Source of the DNA: Tenrec ecaudatus
Lineage: Eukaryota > Chordata > Mammalia > Afrosoricida > Tenrecidae
Length of the DNA stretch: 64,000 nucleotides
Assembly (NCBI RefSeq): GCF_050624435.1
Contig: NC_134539.1
Span: 46,656,001-46,720,000, forward strand
Direction of reading: 5' to 3'
Of this stretch, positions 11,881 to 22,717 are shown piece after piece. Each line of letters opens with the position of its first letter. Position 1 is the stretch's first letter. The notes beneath the pieces were generated by a model. The model saw only the letters and a list, made by a program, of their open reading frames with translations, did no database searches and was not told where the DNA came from. The translations under genes and the position numbers were made by a program.

Positions 11881-12361
11881 GCAGGTGCTGTGATGGTGTC
11901 TGTTTTGTGGATGAGATAACTGAAGGTCAGAGGCATTTCCCCGATGCCTACATCTTCACCAAGGAGAATAGTTAGGAAGCAAATGGAGGCAAATTGAATG
12001 CACGGTCCAAGCTTTTGACACCAATGCCAAGGAGCCCAGTGGCTGTTCTCCTTGACTTTAATTTCATGCATTACTTGTTACTGAATGAGCTAACACAGTC
12101 ACTGATTCAAAGTGACCCAAGGGGACAAAGTACAACATTTCTCTCCCACCTCTTTTTTGCCCTCAAAGGCAGTTGCTGTTCCCAGCTTCTTGTGCAGCCT
12201 TCCAGAGCTATGTCATGCCTTCCTAGCAAGGGTCTGTAGACAGAGTAATAGACAAGTCAACCTATGTCCACAGACGGATATTCCGTTTCTCTCATTGACA
12301 AACTTAGGGGCTTTCTCTACACATTTGTCGGTGCCTTGCTGTTTTCTTTTCTTTTTTTTTT

Positions 12362-12525
12362 TTAAGGAATTATTGTTTACTGTTCGGTGCCATCGAGTAG
12401 GTTTGGACTCACAGCGTCCCTGTGTGCAACAGAATGCAGGACTCGGTGGTCTTGTCTCCTTCTCACGGCGGCTCTTCTGTTTGCCCCGTTGTTGCAACCA
12501 CTGTGTCGAGCCACCTTCTCTAGGC
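12362..12525 (-). mobile_element. RTE 3' end / AfroSINE-tail-like fragment
   Basis: Reads on the + strand GGTGCCATCGAGTAGGTTTG then CAGCGTCCCTGTGTGCAACAG and GTTGTTGCAACCACTGTGTC. This is the tail of an RTE element in reverse orientation, the part shared with AfroSINE tails. A poly(T) tract (12351-12363) precedes it. Confidence 0.65.
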
Positions 12526-12529
12526 GCCT

Positions 12530-12860
12530 TGCTGTTTTCACTTAATATTCATTCGTGGAGATCATTTACTATTGGTACCTAAAAGCTTTCTCATTCTTGT
12601 GTGCGACTGCAGGCTAATGCATGGAACTACATATGTATTGTAATCTATTAAACCAAACCCTTACCATGGGCCTACAAGTAGTTTCATCTTCAGCCATTAC
12701 ATGCATTCTGGCAGTGAATACTCTGGATGCACAGGCTAGTTCACACACACACAAGGAATACATTCCTAAAGGCTGAATTGTGATGTTGAAAACATTTTGC
12801 TATACTGCCTCCTACTGAGGTTGTATCGTAAGGCAATCTTCCTGCAGTTCAGATCATGTT
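12530..12860 (-). mobile_element. Possible old L1 fragment
   Basis: Order of phrases resembles a diverged mammalian L1 3' region in reverse (GGAATACATTCCTAAAGGCT, TACTGCCTCCTACTGAGG). Weak. Confidence 0.35.
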
Positions 12861-12944
12861 TTTTCATTTCTATTATTTCCCTCTGATTATTAAAAACATA
12901 TGGTAATGGGAAGGACATTAAAGCTACCCATTATTCAAAAATAT

Positions 12945-13057
12945 TTTGAACATGATGATGGCAACATATCTACAAATGTGCTTGACACAATAGATCTATG
13001 AATGGATTGTGATAAGAGCTGTATGAGCCCCAATAAGATGATTTAAAAAAAAAAGCT
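12945..13057 (+). mobile_element. LINE 3' tail (family A), short + strand copy
   Basis: Ends GATTGTGATAAGAGCTGTAT, GAGCCCCAATAAGATG and poly(A) at 13047-13056, matching the tail at 53690-53740. Confidence 0.7.
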
Positions 13058-13199
13058 ATCCATTATTCATAAACATAGAGAGATAGCCACTATTCATCAA
13101 TGGATGTGATCTTTGAAGCCCCTTTGGCATACACACAGCCACTGCCCTTGCACCCAGCTTTTACACTGAGCATTGCATCATGGCTAATAGAGATTCTTT

Positions 13200-13435
13200 G
13201 TTTTTTTAATTGTTTTATTGAGGGAGGGCTTGTACAGCTCTCATCACAGGTTAGAAGAGGCTGGATTTTGTGTGCACTATTGGTCTCGTGGCCTAGTTTA
13301 TTCTATGTGTCTTTGGGTTCCTCCACGCTCTTCAGCATCGTGTGAGTAGAGACCAGTAGTTGTTTCTTAGATGGCTGCTGGCAAGCTTGCAAGACCCCGG
13401 ATGTTACTCATCCCACTTGGGTTTTAGAATATGTA
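13200..13435 (-). mobile_element. LINE 3' end (family A-like), internally deleted, reverse orientation
   Basis: T-rich start, then TTTATTGAGGGAGGGCTTGT followed by a different internal block (GTGAGTAGAGACCAGTAGTT). It resembles the reverse of an afrotherian LINE 3' end. Confidence 0.5.
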
Positions 13436-13483
13436 TCAGGTCATTATGAGTTGGAATTGACCTCACGGTGGTGGGTTTAATGG

Positions 13484-13700
13484 CTAATCAAGTCCTGGTG
13501 GTGCAGTGGTTTAAACACTTTGCAGTTTTCCAAGTGACGTCACCAGCCCTGCCTGCTGGAGAGACAGAGCAGTCTGCTCCTGTAAACAATGACAGCCTTG
13601 GGAAAGCACAGGGGTGGTGGTGGTGGTGGAGGGGGTGGCGCAGGGATGCTATGCGGTGGAACCAACCTGGAGGCAGTGGGTTTGGTTTTGGTTTCCATGG
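13484..13700 (+). mobile_element. AfroSINE
   Basis: AAGTCCTGGTGGTGCAGTGG head, GAGCAGTCTGCTCCTGTAAA body, then a GGT run and a GGAGGCAGTGGGTTTGGTTT tail. A separate AfroSINE tail scrap (GGAATTGACCTCACGGTGGT) lies just upstream at 13450-13478. Confidence 0.75.
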
Positions 13701-13804
13701 CTAATGATGGAGACCATCGTTTCAGGTACTTGTTAGCCACCCGAGTATCCTCTTTGGTGAAATATCAGTTCAAGTTCTTAGCCCGTTTTTAAAGATCGGG
13801 CTGT

Positions 13805-14410
13805 TCAGGGTTGTTGAGTTGTGGACCCCCTTTTCCTGTACTTTAGAAGCCTCTGCAGTTAATTGTGCTTTATCGAAATCATCATGCCAATGTGTGTCAT
13901 TTCCTTCGAATCCACGCCTGCGAGCAGGAGTGGGAGCTTTGGCAGACTGCTCCGTCTCCTCCTCCAGAGCTGTTCTAGCCAACGCACCAACAGTCTGGCT
14001 CCGCTCCCCCTCAGACGCGGAGTCTTATCCGACGAGGCAGGAACGTCAGCAAAAGGTGGCATCTTTGTTTAGTTTTTCTGAATAGCCATGTGACGTTTGT
14101 TTATAATAAAAATTTTTTGAAAAGACCAAAGTTTTCAGAAGAAAATAAAGCTTCTCCAGCATCCTCTAAGTGTGGGCTGATCACTACAGAGATGTTGTTG
14201 ATTTTCTTTTCAGGCTTGTCTCTATTCAAATGTTTCCCAGAAAATAGCCATTACGTTTGCATCCAAAACGTGATTTTAGTTTGGGCCAAGTTTAGGCTGA
14301 AAATGGCATCTCGTTTAAATCTGTCATATTTGCTGCAAATATTTTTCTCACTTTGTTGTTGGCCTCATTATTGTGCTGATGGTGTTCTGAATTTGTATGG
14401 GGGCTGAGAC
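13805..14410. other. Repeat-free intergenic block, candidate conserved noncoding element
   Basis: About 600 bases without any recognised repeat, in a region otherwise dense in SINEs. A moderately G/C-rich part (13900-14050) is followed by A/T-rich sequence with runs such as CTGCAAATATTTTTCTCACT. No coding support. Regulatory function is only a guess. Confidence 0.3.
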
Positions 14411-15305
14411 AGACCTTCTTTAATCCTTCTCCCCCCTCCCTCTTAGAAATGCCTGGCGGAGGAGGGGGCTGTTAAAGACCATTTTGTAGAAAGGGAGAAG
14501 GTGGGTGACAGCAGGATCCCCTCTGGGACTGTGCAGGAGAAAGGGTGCCAGTCTGAATCCACTCACTCAGTAAGTCAGCATTTATCACTGTCTACTTATG
14601 GGCTAGACACTGGGCGCAGGAGGAGGGGCACAGAGAGGACCCTGGTGGGAGCCTCTCTTGGGGAAGGAGCTAGGTGGGATGTAAACATGGACGGCAACAC
14701 AAAGGAGGGAACTTACTCTGAGTCTTCAGGAAGGGCCAGGGGAGGAACCAGGTCCAGCGCAGGAAGGGGCAGGCACAGAGACACCTCGGAGGATAGGGTA
14801 TCTGAACTGGACTCAGCCGACTGGGAAGCCCCGGGGCCTGCGGGTGTGAGGAAGGGAGAATCGAAGTGCTCACCTTTCTAGAGGGTGTCACACTCTGTCA
14901 GGAGGGGAGCAAGAACACAGTGGGGGGTGGACTTGGTTAACCAAACTCGTCCTGGAATGAACTGGCTCTCCCTGGCTTGCTAAGGACCTACAAAGGGTTG
15001 TGTTGAAAAGGTTACCTTTATATTTTATATGTAGGTTTGAGATGGTATCTAGGTCTATTCATCTGTTCAACATCATGATTGTTGCCCTAACTAGGAAGAG
15101 ACCCTCTGGTGACAAAGTTGTTGGTTAAAATGGAAGCCAGTGGAAAGAGTTTTTTTTTTTTTTTTTGAAGACTGATCTTTGAGCACATATGAGTTTGAGC
15201 TGAGCGTCATGGGTCGTTGGAGACTGGAAGAGACCCCTGCATACGCTCCAGGGCTGTGTGTCTTGAAGCAGGCGTGTTCAGTGCTTTGGTCAGGGACTGT
15301 TGCAT

Positions 15306-15378
15306 ACATGAGGGCTTCAAAAAGTTTGTGGAAAAATGGAATGAAAAGAGAGTGGAAATGTTCTACAAACTTTTTGCC
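15306..15378. mobile_element. Short palindromic MITE (Tc1/mariner-like)
   Basis: GGGCTTCAAAAAGTTTGTGG on the left pairs with CTACAAACTTTTTGCCGCCC on the right, a near-palindrome of ~70 bp. It resembles the 53969 element. Confidence 0.6.
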
Positions 15379-15404
15379 GCCCCTCAGCTATAAAAAACTA
15401 AGCC

Positions 15405-15545
15405 AAACCAGTTGTTTTGGGTTGATTCCGACTAATTGCGACCCTAGGTGTGTCACAGTGGAACCGCACTCTCTGGGGTCTGCAAGGGCTGATTGTGTAG
15501 CAATGGATCACCAGGCCTTTCTTAGAGGTGCTTTGGGATAGATTT
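15405..15545 (-). mobile_element. AfroSINE/RTE-tail fragment
   Basis: Reverse tail GGGTTGATTCCGACTAATTG and CACCAGGCCTTTCTTAGAGG. Part of a cluster of SINE insertions running to 16290. Confidence 0.6.
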
Positions 15546-15666
15546 GGCTGGCAGTTCAAAACCACTTACCACTTCACTGGAGAAAGATGAGGCTGTCTGC
15601 TCCCATGAAGATCTAGAAATCCTACAGAGGGGTGCCATGAGTTGGAATCTACTTCATGGCTGAACC
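15545..15666 (+). mobile_element. AfroSINE, 5'-truncated
   Basis: GGCAGTTCAAAACCACTTAC, GATGAGGCTGTCTGCTCCC and tail GAGTTGGAATCTACTTCATGG. Confidence 0.8.
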
Positions 15667-15870
15667 CAAAACCAAACTCACAGCCATCGAGTCAATACAG
15701 GCCCATAGCATCCCTCTGGGGCAGAGTGGATCTGCTCCTGAGAGTTTCCAAGTCTGCATTCTTTATGGGAGTAGAAAGCCCCCTCTTTTTTGGAGCTGCT
15801 GGTGGTTTTGAACGGCCAACCTTGTGAATCTCAGCCCAACCCATAGCCATTATACTACCAGGGCTCCTGC
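15667..15870 (-). mobile_element. AfroSINE, full-length, tail-to-tail with the previous one
   Basis: AAACTCACAGCCATCGAGTC tail complement, GGTGGTTTTGAACGGCCAAC B-box region, TATACTACCAGGGCTCCTGC head complement. Confidence 0.88.
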
Positions 15871-15911
15871 ACTTAATGGCACTGGTTTGTATTTTTTTAA
15901 TATAAACTTGT

Positions 15912-16285
15912 TATTGAATCAATTCAGAACCATACTGACCCCATAGGACAGAGTAGAAGCAGCGGTTCTCAACCTTTCTAAGGCCGTGACCCTTTAATAC
16001 AGTTCATGTTGTGTTGACCTCCAACCATACAATTATTTTCGTTGCTACTTCATCACTGTCATTTTGCTACTGTTGTGAATCAGGCGGCCCCTAGGAAAGG
16101 GCATTCGACCCCCAAAGGGGTCGAGACCCACAGGTTGAGAACCACTGGAGTAGAGCTTCCCTGTAGGGCTTGTAATGCTGTAGCTTTATAGAAGCAGATG
16201 GTCACATCTTTCCCTGTGAAATGGCTAGTGCGTTAGAATCACCAACATTTGGTGAGCAGCTGATTGCTTAACCACTGCTCCACTA

Positions 16286-16290
<5 letters not shown>
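15912..16290 (-). mobile_element. AfroSINE interrupted by a SPIN element
   Basis: Reverse-orientation AfroSINE: the tail-side part (CCATACTGACCCCATAGGAC) lies left of the SPIN and the body and head (GTAGGGCTTGTAATG to CTTAACCACTGCTCCACTA) lie right of it. A TC microsatellite (16291-16330) follows. Confidence 0.85.
15959..16147 (+). mobile_element. SPIN-type non-autonomous hAT transposon, complete
   Basis: A 189-bp element whose ends are inverted repeats: CAGCGGTTCTCAACC on the left and GGTTGAGAACCACTG on the right. Internal landmarks include GACCCCTTTGGGGGTCG-like and CCCTTTAATACAGTTCATG on the matching strands. These are hallmarks of SPIN (SPace INvaders), a hAT family reported to have entered tenrec and several other tetrapods by horizontal transfer. 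It is flanked by an 8-bp target-site duplication, GAGTAGAA (15951-15958) and GAGTAGAG (16148-16155), with one mismatch. It is inserted inside a minus-strand AfroSINE. Confidence 0.88.
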
Positions 16291-16320
<30 letters not shown>

Positions 16321-16330
16321 GTCTCTCTCT
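16291..16330. repeat. (TC)n microsatellite
   Basis: TCTCTC run with TCTGTCTG interruptions, directly after the SPIN-interrupted AfroSINE. Confidence 0.95.
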
Positions 16331-16437
16331 ATTCCAGCCTTCAAAAATTTACAGAAATTACATGCTCATCAAAGCCACTTAAACTTTAGCAATAAGTAAA
16401 AGAAGACAGGGAATTCCCAGATAATCTTGTCTCTAGA

Positions 16438-17305
16438 GGTTGTTGCTGCAATCAAGGGCTGCTGGGTTGATTCCCACTCATAGCGACCCTGTGTATAGCA
16501 GTCCTGCACCGTCCTTACTCTTGTTTGCAGCCACTGTGCCCATCTGTCTTGTCGAGAGCCTTTCTCTTTACCTCGGACATGCTCCCTTTCCCAGCATGAC
16601 GGTGTTCTCCGGGGAGGGGCCCCTCCAAAGAACTTGTCTAAAGACCGGACAATGTCTCGTCGTTCTCGCTTCTAAGGAACATTCTGGTTGAACGTTTTCC
16701 AAAACAACTAAAAGAATTTTTTTTTTCTGGCAGCCCATGGTATAGTTACTATTCTTTGCCATCATTGCTTCAGTGCATCAAGTACTCCTCAGTCTTCTTT
16801 ATGCATTGTCCACCTTTGCCCTGTGTAAGAGGTATGCATTGTCCACCTTTGCCCTGTGTAAGAGGTATGCATTGTCCACCTTTGCCCTGTGTAAGAGGTA
16901 TGCATTGTCCACCTTTGCCCTGTGTAAGAGGTAACTGAAAATGGCATGGCTTGGAATAAGTACACGTTAGCCTGGTAAACAATACCTTCGTTTCACACAT
17001 TAAAAAGATCTTTTGCAGCAGGTTTGCCCAAATGCAATATGTTGTTTGATTTTGTGACCGCTTCCTCCATGGACATTGATTATGGATCCAAGTAAACTTA
17101 AATGCTTGAAAAATCCCGTCTTTTGTCCGTTTATCATGCTGTTGCTGTTAGTCCACTTGTCTTGAGTTTCACTTTTCTTCTTTTGGGTTTGAAGCCAGAC
17201 CGGAGCTTTTGATCTTCAGCAGTCAGCGCTTTAGGTTTTCTTCGCTTCAGCAAGCGAGGGTGCGTCATCTGCATATCGTACTTTTCTATGACATGACTCA
17301 AAATG
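16438..17305 (-). mobile_element. RTE (BovB-like) LINE, 3' part including reverse transcriptase YADD region
   Basis: Minus-strand RTE sequence. The reading RYADDA, containing the YADD polymerase motif, is at 17262-17279 (minus). Further matches to the RTE ORF C-terminal region include the strings read on the + strand as CTAAGGAACATTCTGGTTG and GGATCCAAGTAAACTTAAATG. The AfroSINE-like tail lies at 16438-16500. The coding frame is broken, so this is a dead fragment. It abuts an opposite-strand RTE endonuclease segment, as expected of twin priming. Confidence 0.8.
16801..16932 (+). repeat. 33-bp minisatellite, four identical units
   Basis: Unit begins ATGCATTGTCCACCTTTGCC and ends CTGTGTAAGAGGT; copies are 16801-16833, 16834-16866, 16867-16899 and 16900-16932. 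All four are identical, so the expansion is recent. It falls within the RTE reverse-transcriptase segment, where single-copy RTE elements have one such stretch. Confidence 0.97.
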
Positions 17306-17339
17306 AGAAGAAACAACAGCTGCAAAAATCCATTCGTTT

Positions 17340-18490
17340 AAAAAAATAGTGGAGTGCATGAGGTACAAATCCAGGAAAAACAGAAGTTGTCAAAAATGAA
17401 GCAGAATGAATACAGATAAATATTCTAGGTATTAATGAGCTGAAATGTACTGGGCTTGGCCAGCATAGGTCAATCATATAGTCTACTATGGCAGGGATGA
17501 CAAATCGGAGCAGAAGGGTGCCGCATTCATGATTAAAAGGAAAAAATCATGATATCGCTCAAATATAAATATTGTCAGTGATAGGATAATGTCTACATGC
17601 TACAAGGAAGGATGGTAAAGATGAATATCTCTTATACACGAACCACTAATGTCAAAGATGAAGAAACTGAAGGTTTTTACTAACTTTGTTCAATCAGAAA
17701 TTGATCAATGGCATGCAATCTAGACGCATTGATAATTACTGGCGATTAGATTGCAAACGAACAAAGAAGAAAGATCAGCATTTGGAAAACATAGCCTGAG
17801 TGATAGAAATTACGTTGGAGATGACATGACAGAATTTTGCAATACCAATGACTTATTTCTTGGAAATAGCTTCTTTTCTCAACAACATCAATGGAGACTA
17901 CACATGTAGACCTCACCAGAGGGAATGCACAGGAATCAAGCCAACTACATCTGAGGAAAGAGACAACGGAGAAGCTCATATTATCGATCAGAACAAGGCC
18001 AGGGTCAACTGCAATACAGACCATTAATTGCTTGTATGCAAACTCAAGTTGAAAATGAAGAAAATCAAAACAAGTCCATGGAGACACAGAATGACCTGGA
18101 GTATATCCCAGCTGAATTTAGAGACCATCTCAATAATGGATTCTACACATTGAATACTCATGATCTAAGACTGGGCAGGTTTCTGGTGACATTAGGATCT
18201 CATCCAAGAAAAATGCAAAATGTCACCAACAGAAGACAGAAAGGAAAGACACAAATGGAAATCAAAAGAGACTCTGAAAGTCCCTCTTGAGCAGATGGCT
18301 TAGAGTGAATGGAAGAACTATCAAGCACAAAGAGCTGAACCACAGTTTCAAGCACAGCGTGAGAAGGCCAAGTAAAATTTGATCAGGAAATGTGAAAAGA
18401 CAGAGTTTGAAAACCAAAAGGGAAGAACACACCCAGCGTGTCTCAAGCTGAAAAAAAAAAAATCCAAGCTTCAAGTTGAAATACTGAAGA
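17340..18490 (+). mobile_element. RTE (BovB-like) LINE, endonuclease segment, opposite strand to 16438-17305
   Basis: Decayed ORF sequence in + orientation. Recognisable stretches are INELKCTGLGQH (from ~17430), FLGNSFFSQQHQWRLHM-like (~17855-17905), the phrase for DHxLLVCKLKLKM (~18020-18055) and YIPAEFRDHLNN (~18100). These match the apurinic-type endonuclease domain and following linker of RTE/BovB ORFs. It contains many stops. Confidence 0.75.
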
Positions 18491-18499
18491 TTCAATGGG

Positions 18500-21400
18500 C
18501 AAAATACTGAAAAATGCAGAAACGATCATCATCATAAAAAAGTGGAAGGAGAGTCACTGTACGTACCCCAAACAAGTGGCATGCACACCTTAGAATAATG
18601 TGAGACCAAAGGCAGCATTTAGCCCAGGACCAAGTTCAGAAAGATTAGGAAAGGCAACCGGACACACAGGCAGAAGCAAGGCGAACATCGGCCCTGAATT
18701 CTGACCTGGAATCGAGGGGTGCCAAGAAGAGCTACTGTGCACGTTCCGTTTGCTGAGCATTAGCAGCGGCAGGTCCGGCTTCATCCAGTGTGCAAGCAGG
18801 GCAGGATGGTCTAGGCTCAGTGGTTCGCTCTGCTCAGAGCAGCGGAGTCCTCAGGGGCCACTTCTCAGGTGTGAGTTCTACTGGCTAGACTGCTCTGAAA
18901 GCTTCTGCATATGGAGGGAAAGCCTCTGAGGCACGAGGCTCGGTTTCAGAAAACGCTAGTTCAGTCTGACAGTTTTGAAAGACACAGACACGGTGTACGC
19001 ATTTCTCAAACCACAGGTGACAAGTGGATGGAGGTCCGTTTGGGACCAAGAACTTGAGATGCGGCCAGAAACGTAATCACAGGTGAATTTTCTGCGGGAC
19101 CCAGGACAGTCATAGACCAGTGGTTTCGATGGCTCTGTGTGGAGAAGCATGGGCAGTATTGTCCCTTCCTTAGACAACTCCAGGGGCAGTGTGCACGTGT
19201 TCACATACTGAAGAACAGACATCCTAAAGAGGTCAAGTTGCTAGTTGTCTACGTGACCCCGAGTCATGGTGACCCCCGGTGTTCAGGATTGAACGCATCA
19301 TAGGGGTTTCAAGGTCATGACCTTCCCGATGCCCAGCTCTGCCTCTGGGTGGGTTCAAACTGCTAACATGTTGGTACATAGCCAGTCATTTGACTGCTTG
19401 TGCCATACAGGCACATGGTACAAGAGGAGAATGGGTCCTCACCCCATTGCATGATGTCTTTATAAGAAAGAGAAAGAGGGAAGACGGCCAGGTGAATGTG
19501 CATGTCTGCACCCAGGAATACCAGACACCCGAGAGACAAGAAAGGATCTTCCCTTGGGGCCCTGGGGGAGGGCGGGGCCCTGTAAATTCGAACCACTAGA
19601 CTCCAGAACTGTTGCACAATAAGTTTCTGTTCTTGTAAGCCACCCTACAGGTAGTATTCGGTTACAGTCGCCTAGGAAACGAACACACCTAGGGAGACAT
19701 GTGGCGGCACCGTGACAGGCTGCATAACTCTGTGACCAGGTAGCCATGGGTCCTGCTGCGGGGCTGAAGGTGGCATGTCCTCACTAAGTGTGGTTCCTCC
19801 GAGCAGCAGTGGCCCGGGGCCAAGCTGGACCCTGCCACAGAAAACCAGAGTGGCCGTGGCCGGACCGCAGCCAGCAGTGGCCAACAGCAGAGCTGCGCAC
19901 ACGTGGTTGGTTCTTCCCTCCGTACCTGCCTTTGAGACTCTAGAGGAGTGTGAAGCCCCAGGGGTTTTGATGGACAGAGGAGGAGTGGCCAGGGCAAGTT
20001 CAGAGAGAATGTGGATGTCTAGTTAGTCTGATGGTAAAATCGAGATTTGACTGTATATTCACCTCCGGCTACTTTTAATAACTGGGCTTGATTACAGACA
20101 TTACTTGATTGGAGTAAAATTTAAACAGGCGTGGCATAAAAGAAGCCTCCTGGGGCAGGATGAGAGCTGGGCTCAGAGATGTGTGCATCGTCGAGAAGAA
20201 AGAAGTTTCATGTTCAGACACAGCTGCTTTGAGACTTCTCAGACTGGTTACACGTGGTAGACTTCAGGCCCAACAATCTCATCATTTTGCCCCACACCCA
20301 GTCCTCCTTGTTTGGGCACTGACACCCGCCCCCTTGCCCCACCTAGAAACTGGCCCCATCCTTGGCTCCTCCCTCTGCATACCCAGTTATCACACTGCAG
20401 CTCCTTCCCTGGAAACCTCTAGTCGCATGGCCCCTCCACCAGCCCCCGCTGCATTCTCTTATCTGCCTCTCCCTCTGGTTTGGGTAACAGGTTTTGGAAG
20501 CTGTGGAGCAGCCTCGGGGGAAAAAAAATCTTGGGCCTTCCTTGGCTCTGTAAGGAGTCCAGGTTTAGAGAGAAACCAGCCGAGGGCCTGTGAATGGCCA
20601 TAGATGACAGTTACTCTGTGTCATTGGGTGTAGGGGGTGGGTAGGGCTCTGGGGCTTCTGGAACAAGAGGTTTAGGTTTGTGCTATCAGTGCATTCCTAT
20701 TCAGATGAATCCTTTGTCTGATGAAGGGCCGTTGATCCGTCAGCAGCTGTCAGTATCAGAGGTCCAGATGATAGGCCATCTTTCTTAAAGATCAGAACTA
20801 TAGTTGCTTCTCTGTGGTGGGTCTTGGGCATAGGTCAGCTCTTTGGCAGATCTGATATCCAAGAATCCGAAGCCATGGCTAAGGGTGCCCGAGTGGGTAC
20901 CCCGCTTCTTCTTCAATAATGGAATCTCGATTGGGTAGAGTGCCACTCAGGATGAAGGCTCCATTTCCTCGCCTGCCCTGAAGGAGGTGTGCTTCTCTGC
21001 TCAAGTTCTGACTAATTGTGGGTAAAGACAGTAGTGTATGCAAGCTTGGGGAATTATCCTAAAGGGAGGGGCATTCTCCCTTTATTTTCAGTCCCTTTTA
21101 ATTTTTTTTTTTTTTGGCTGCTGGACTGTGGACGTGATGGGTGGAACGAGAGAGGCTGTCATGGAAGCAGTAGTTTGAAGATAAAGATGCAACCGGGTTG
21201 GAGCAACCTGAGTCCCTGATGATTGTCGCGCCCTTGTTCCGGCTCTGGGCTGCCCGTGCTTCTGTAAGGGGGAACTACAGAGACTCTGAGCCACCTGTAC
21301 TTTGGCTTTCGGATGTGGCATTTGATACCCGGAAGGGGACGCTGCCCATAACATCAACACCGTGGTGTTGGCCAAGGGGCATGGGAGGCCAGCAGATGGC

Positions 21401-21942
21401 AAGGGGCAACCGCTTTGCACAACGGCTGAACAGCTGGGGATGCCGTCAGCTGTGGTGACTTGTGCGATGGGCCACATGCTGACTGAGGCCACCGTGAGAG
21501 AGGAAATGGGGGGAAAGAGGCAAAAGGTATGAGTCTGGGCCTTGTTGTTTTTCAGACCCAAGTCCTATGAGAGGGCGATGACATGGGGCTAGGGTCAGCC
21601 AAGAGACAAGCTTTACTAGGGAGGCCCTGGTGGCAGCCTGCACCAAAGGTGGTTAGTCTTGGAGAGTTGAAAATTCTGCCATCCGGACGTGACTGTTAAA
21701 ATCAGGAGGCCTGAGGTGGTAGCCGAGGCTGGAGATGAGTGGGCAGCAAGCCGTCTTTAAGACTGTGCCAGAACATTGGAAACTGGTGGCTCCCGAGGTC
21801 AGGTTAAGTGTTCCCCCAACCTCGCTTTCAAGTGTGGCCTCAAGGCAGTACCTTTGAGAAAAAGGCAAGGGCAGAGCAGGGGCCAGTAAGCAAAACTGCC
21901 CGAGTCTAAACCCGGGGTCGGGCTGGGTGAACAATGTTTTAG
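18500..21942. other. Intergenic, mostly unassigned
   Basis: Contains a diverged SINE-like piece at ~19235-19400 (reverse) and otherwise unique sequence. Open frames here lack conservation signals that I can recognise. Confidence 0.4.
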
Positions 21943-22440
21943 TCTGGGTGGACTAGAGAAACAAATCCACGGACACACATATGCGTAGAAGAAAGAGGTT
22001 TATATACAAGAGCAACTGAACATTGAGAAAACATCCCAGCCCAGTCCAGATCAAGTCCGTAAGTCCGATACTAGCCCATATGTCCAATAGCAATCTATAA
22101 AGTCCTCTTCAGACTCATGAAACACATGCAATGACGCCGAATGTAGAAGATCACAGGCCAGTGGGTAGAAAGTCTGTGGATCCAGTGGCATTGGAAACAT
22201 CTCAGCGCTGGCAGGGGTCTCTGCATCAGGGTGGGTCCGTGTGTCTTGTCAGCTGCTATGTTTCCCAGGGAGTGACAGAGAGAGAAGTGTCTCCCGCCTC
22301 CAAGGAGGAAGTACCGGATTTCCCAGAATTCTCAGGAGAAGGCCATGCCCACACAGAGGCTTCATTGGCTATGATCTGATTGACAAGCTAGACCCCACCC
22401 CTACACTCTTAATCCTCAGATTGACAAACGATTATATATC
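21943..22440 (-). mobile_element. LTR-like repeat (family B), copy 2, reverse orientation
   Basis: Reverse complement of the family B repeat: starts GGTGGACTAGAGAAACAAAT and includes GAGAAAACATCCCAGCCCAG and CATCTCAGCGCTGGCAGGGG. It is about as close to copy 3 as any pair by eye. Confidence 0.65.
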
Positions 22441-22717
22441 TACCAAAGTACTTGATGGACTTTCATTTGTCAAGAGACCACCAGCCTGGGCCCAAGGAAC
22501 ACGTGGGCAACACGGGAGTTCACAGAACTAAACTGCTCCAGGGGTAAGCAGGCTCGGCAAGGTGTGTCATTCCGAAGGAGGTGTCTTCTGCCAGCCCCAC
22601 CTCTGAGGAGGCTCCGAAGGCCAGTGGACCAGGAGCAGGGCTACCAAGAGCTATGGTGCCCCCACAAACAGGCCTCGTCACTCTTCCTGACCAGTGGGTT
22701 TGGATGAACACCTATGG

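Noticed and set aside
16756..17000. Repeat-protein-like frames (both strands) with an 11-residue period
   Set aside because: They arise from the 33-bp minisatellite (a multiple of three) inside a dead RTE element.
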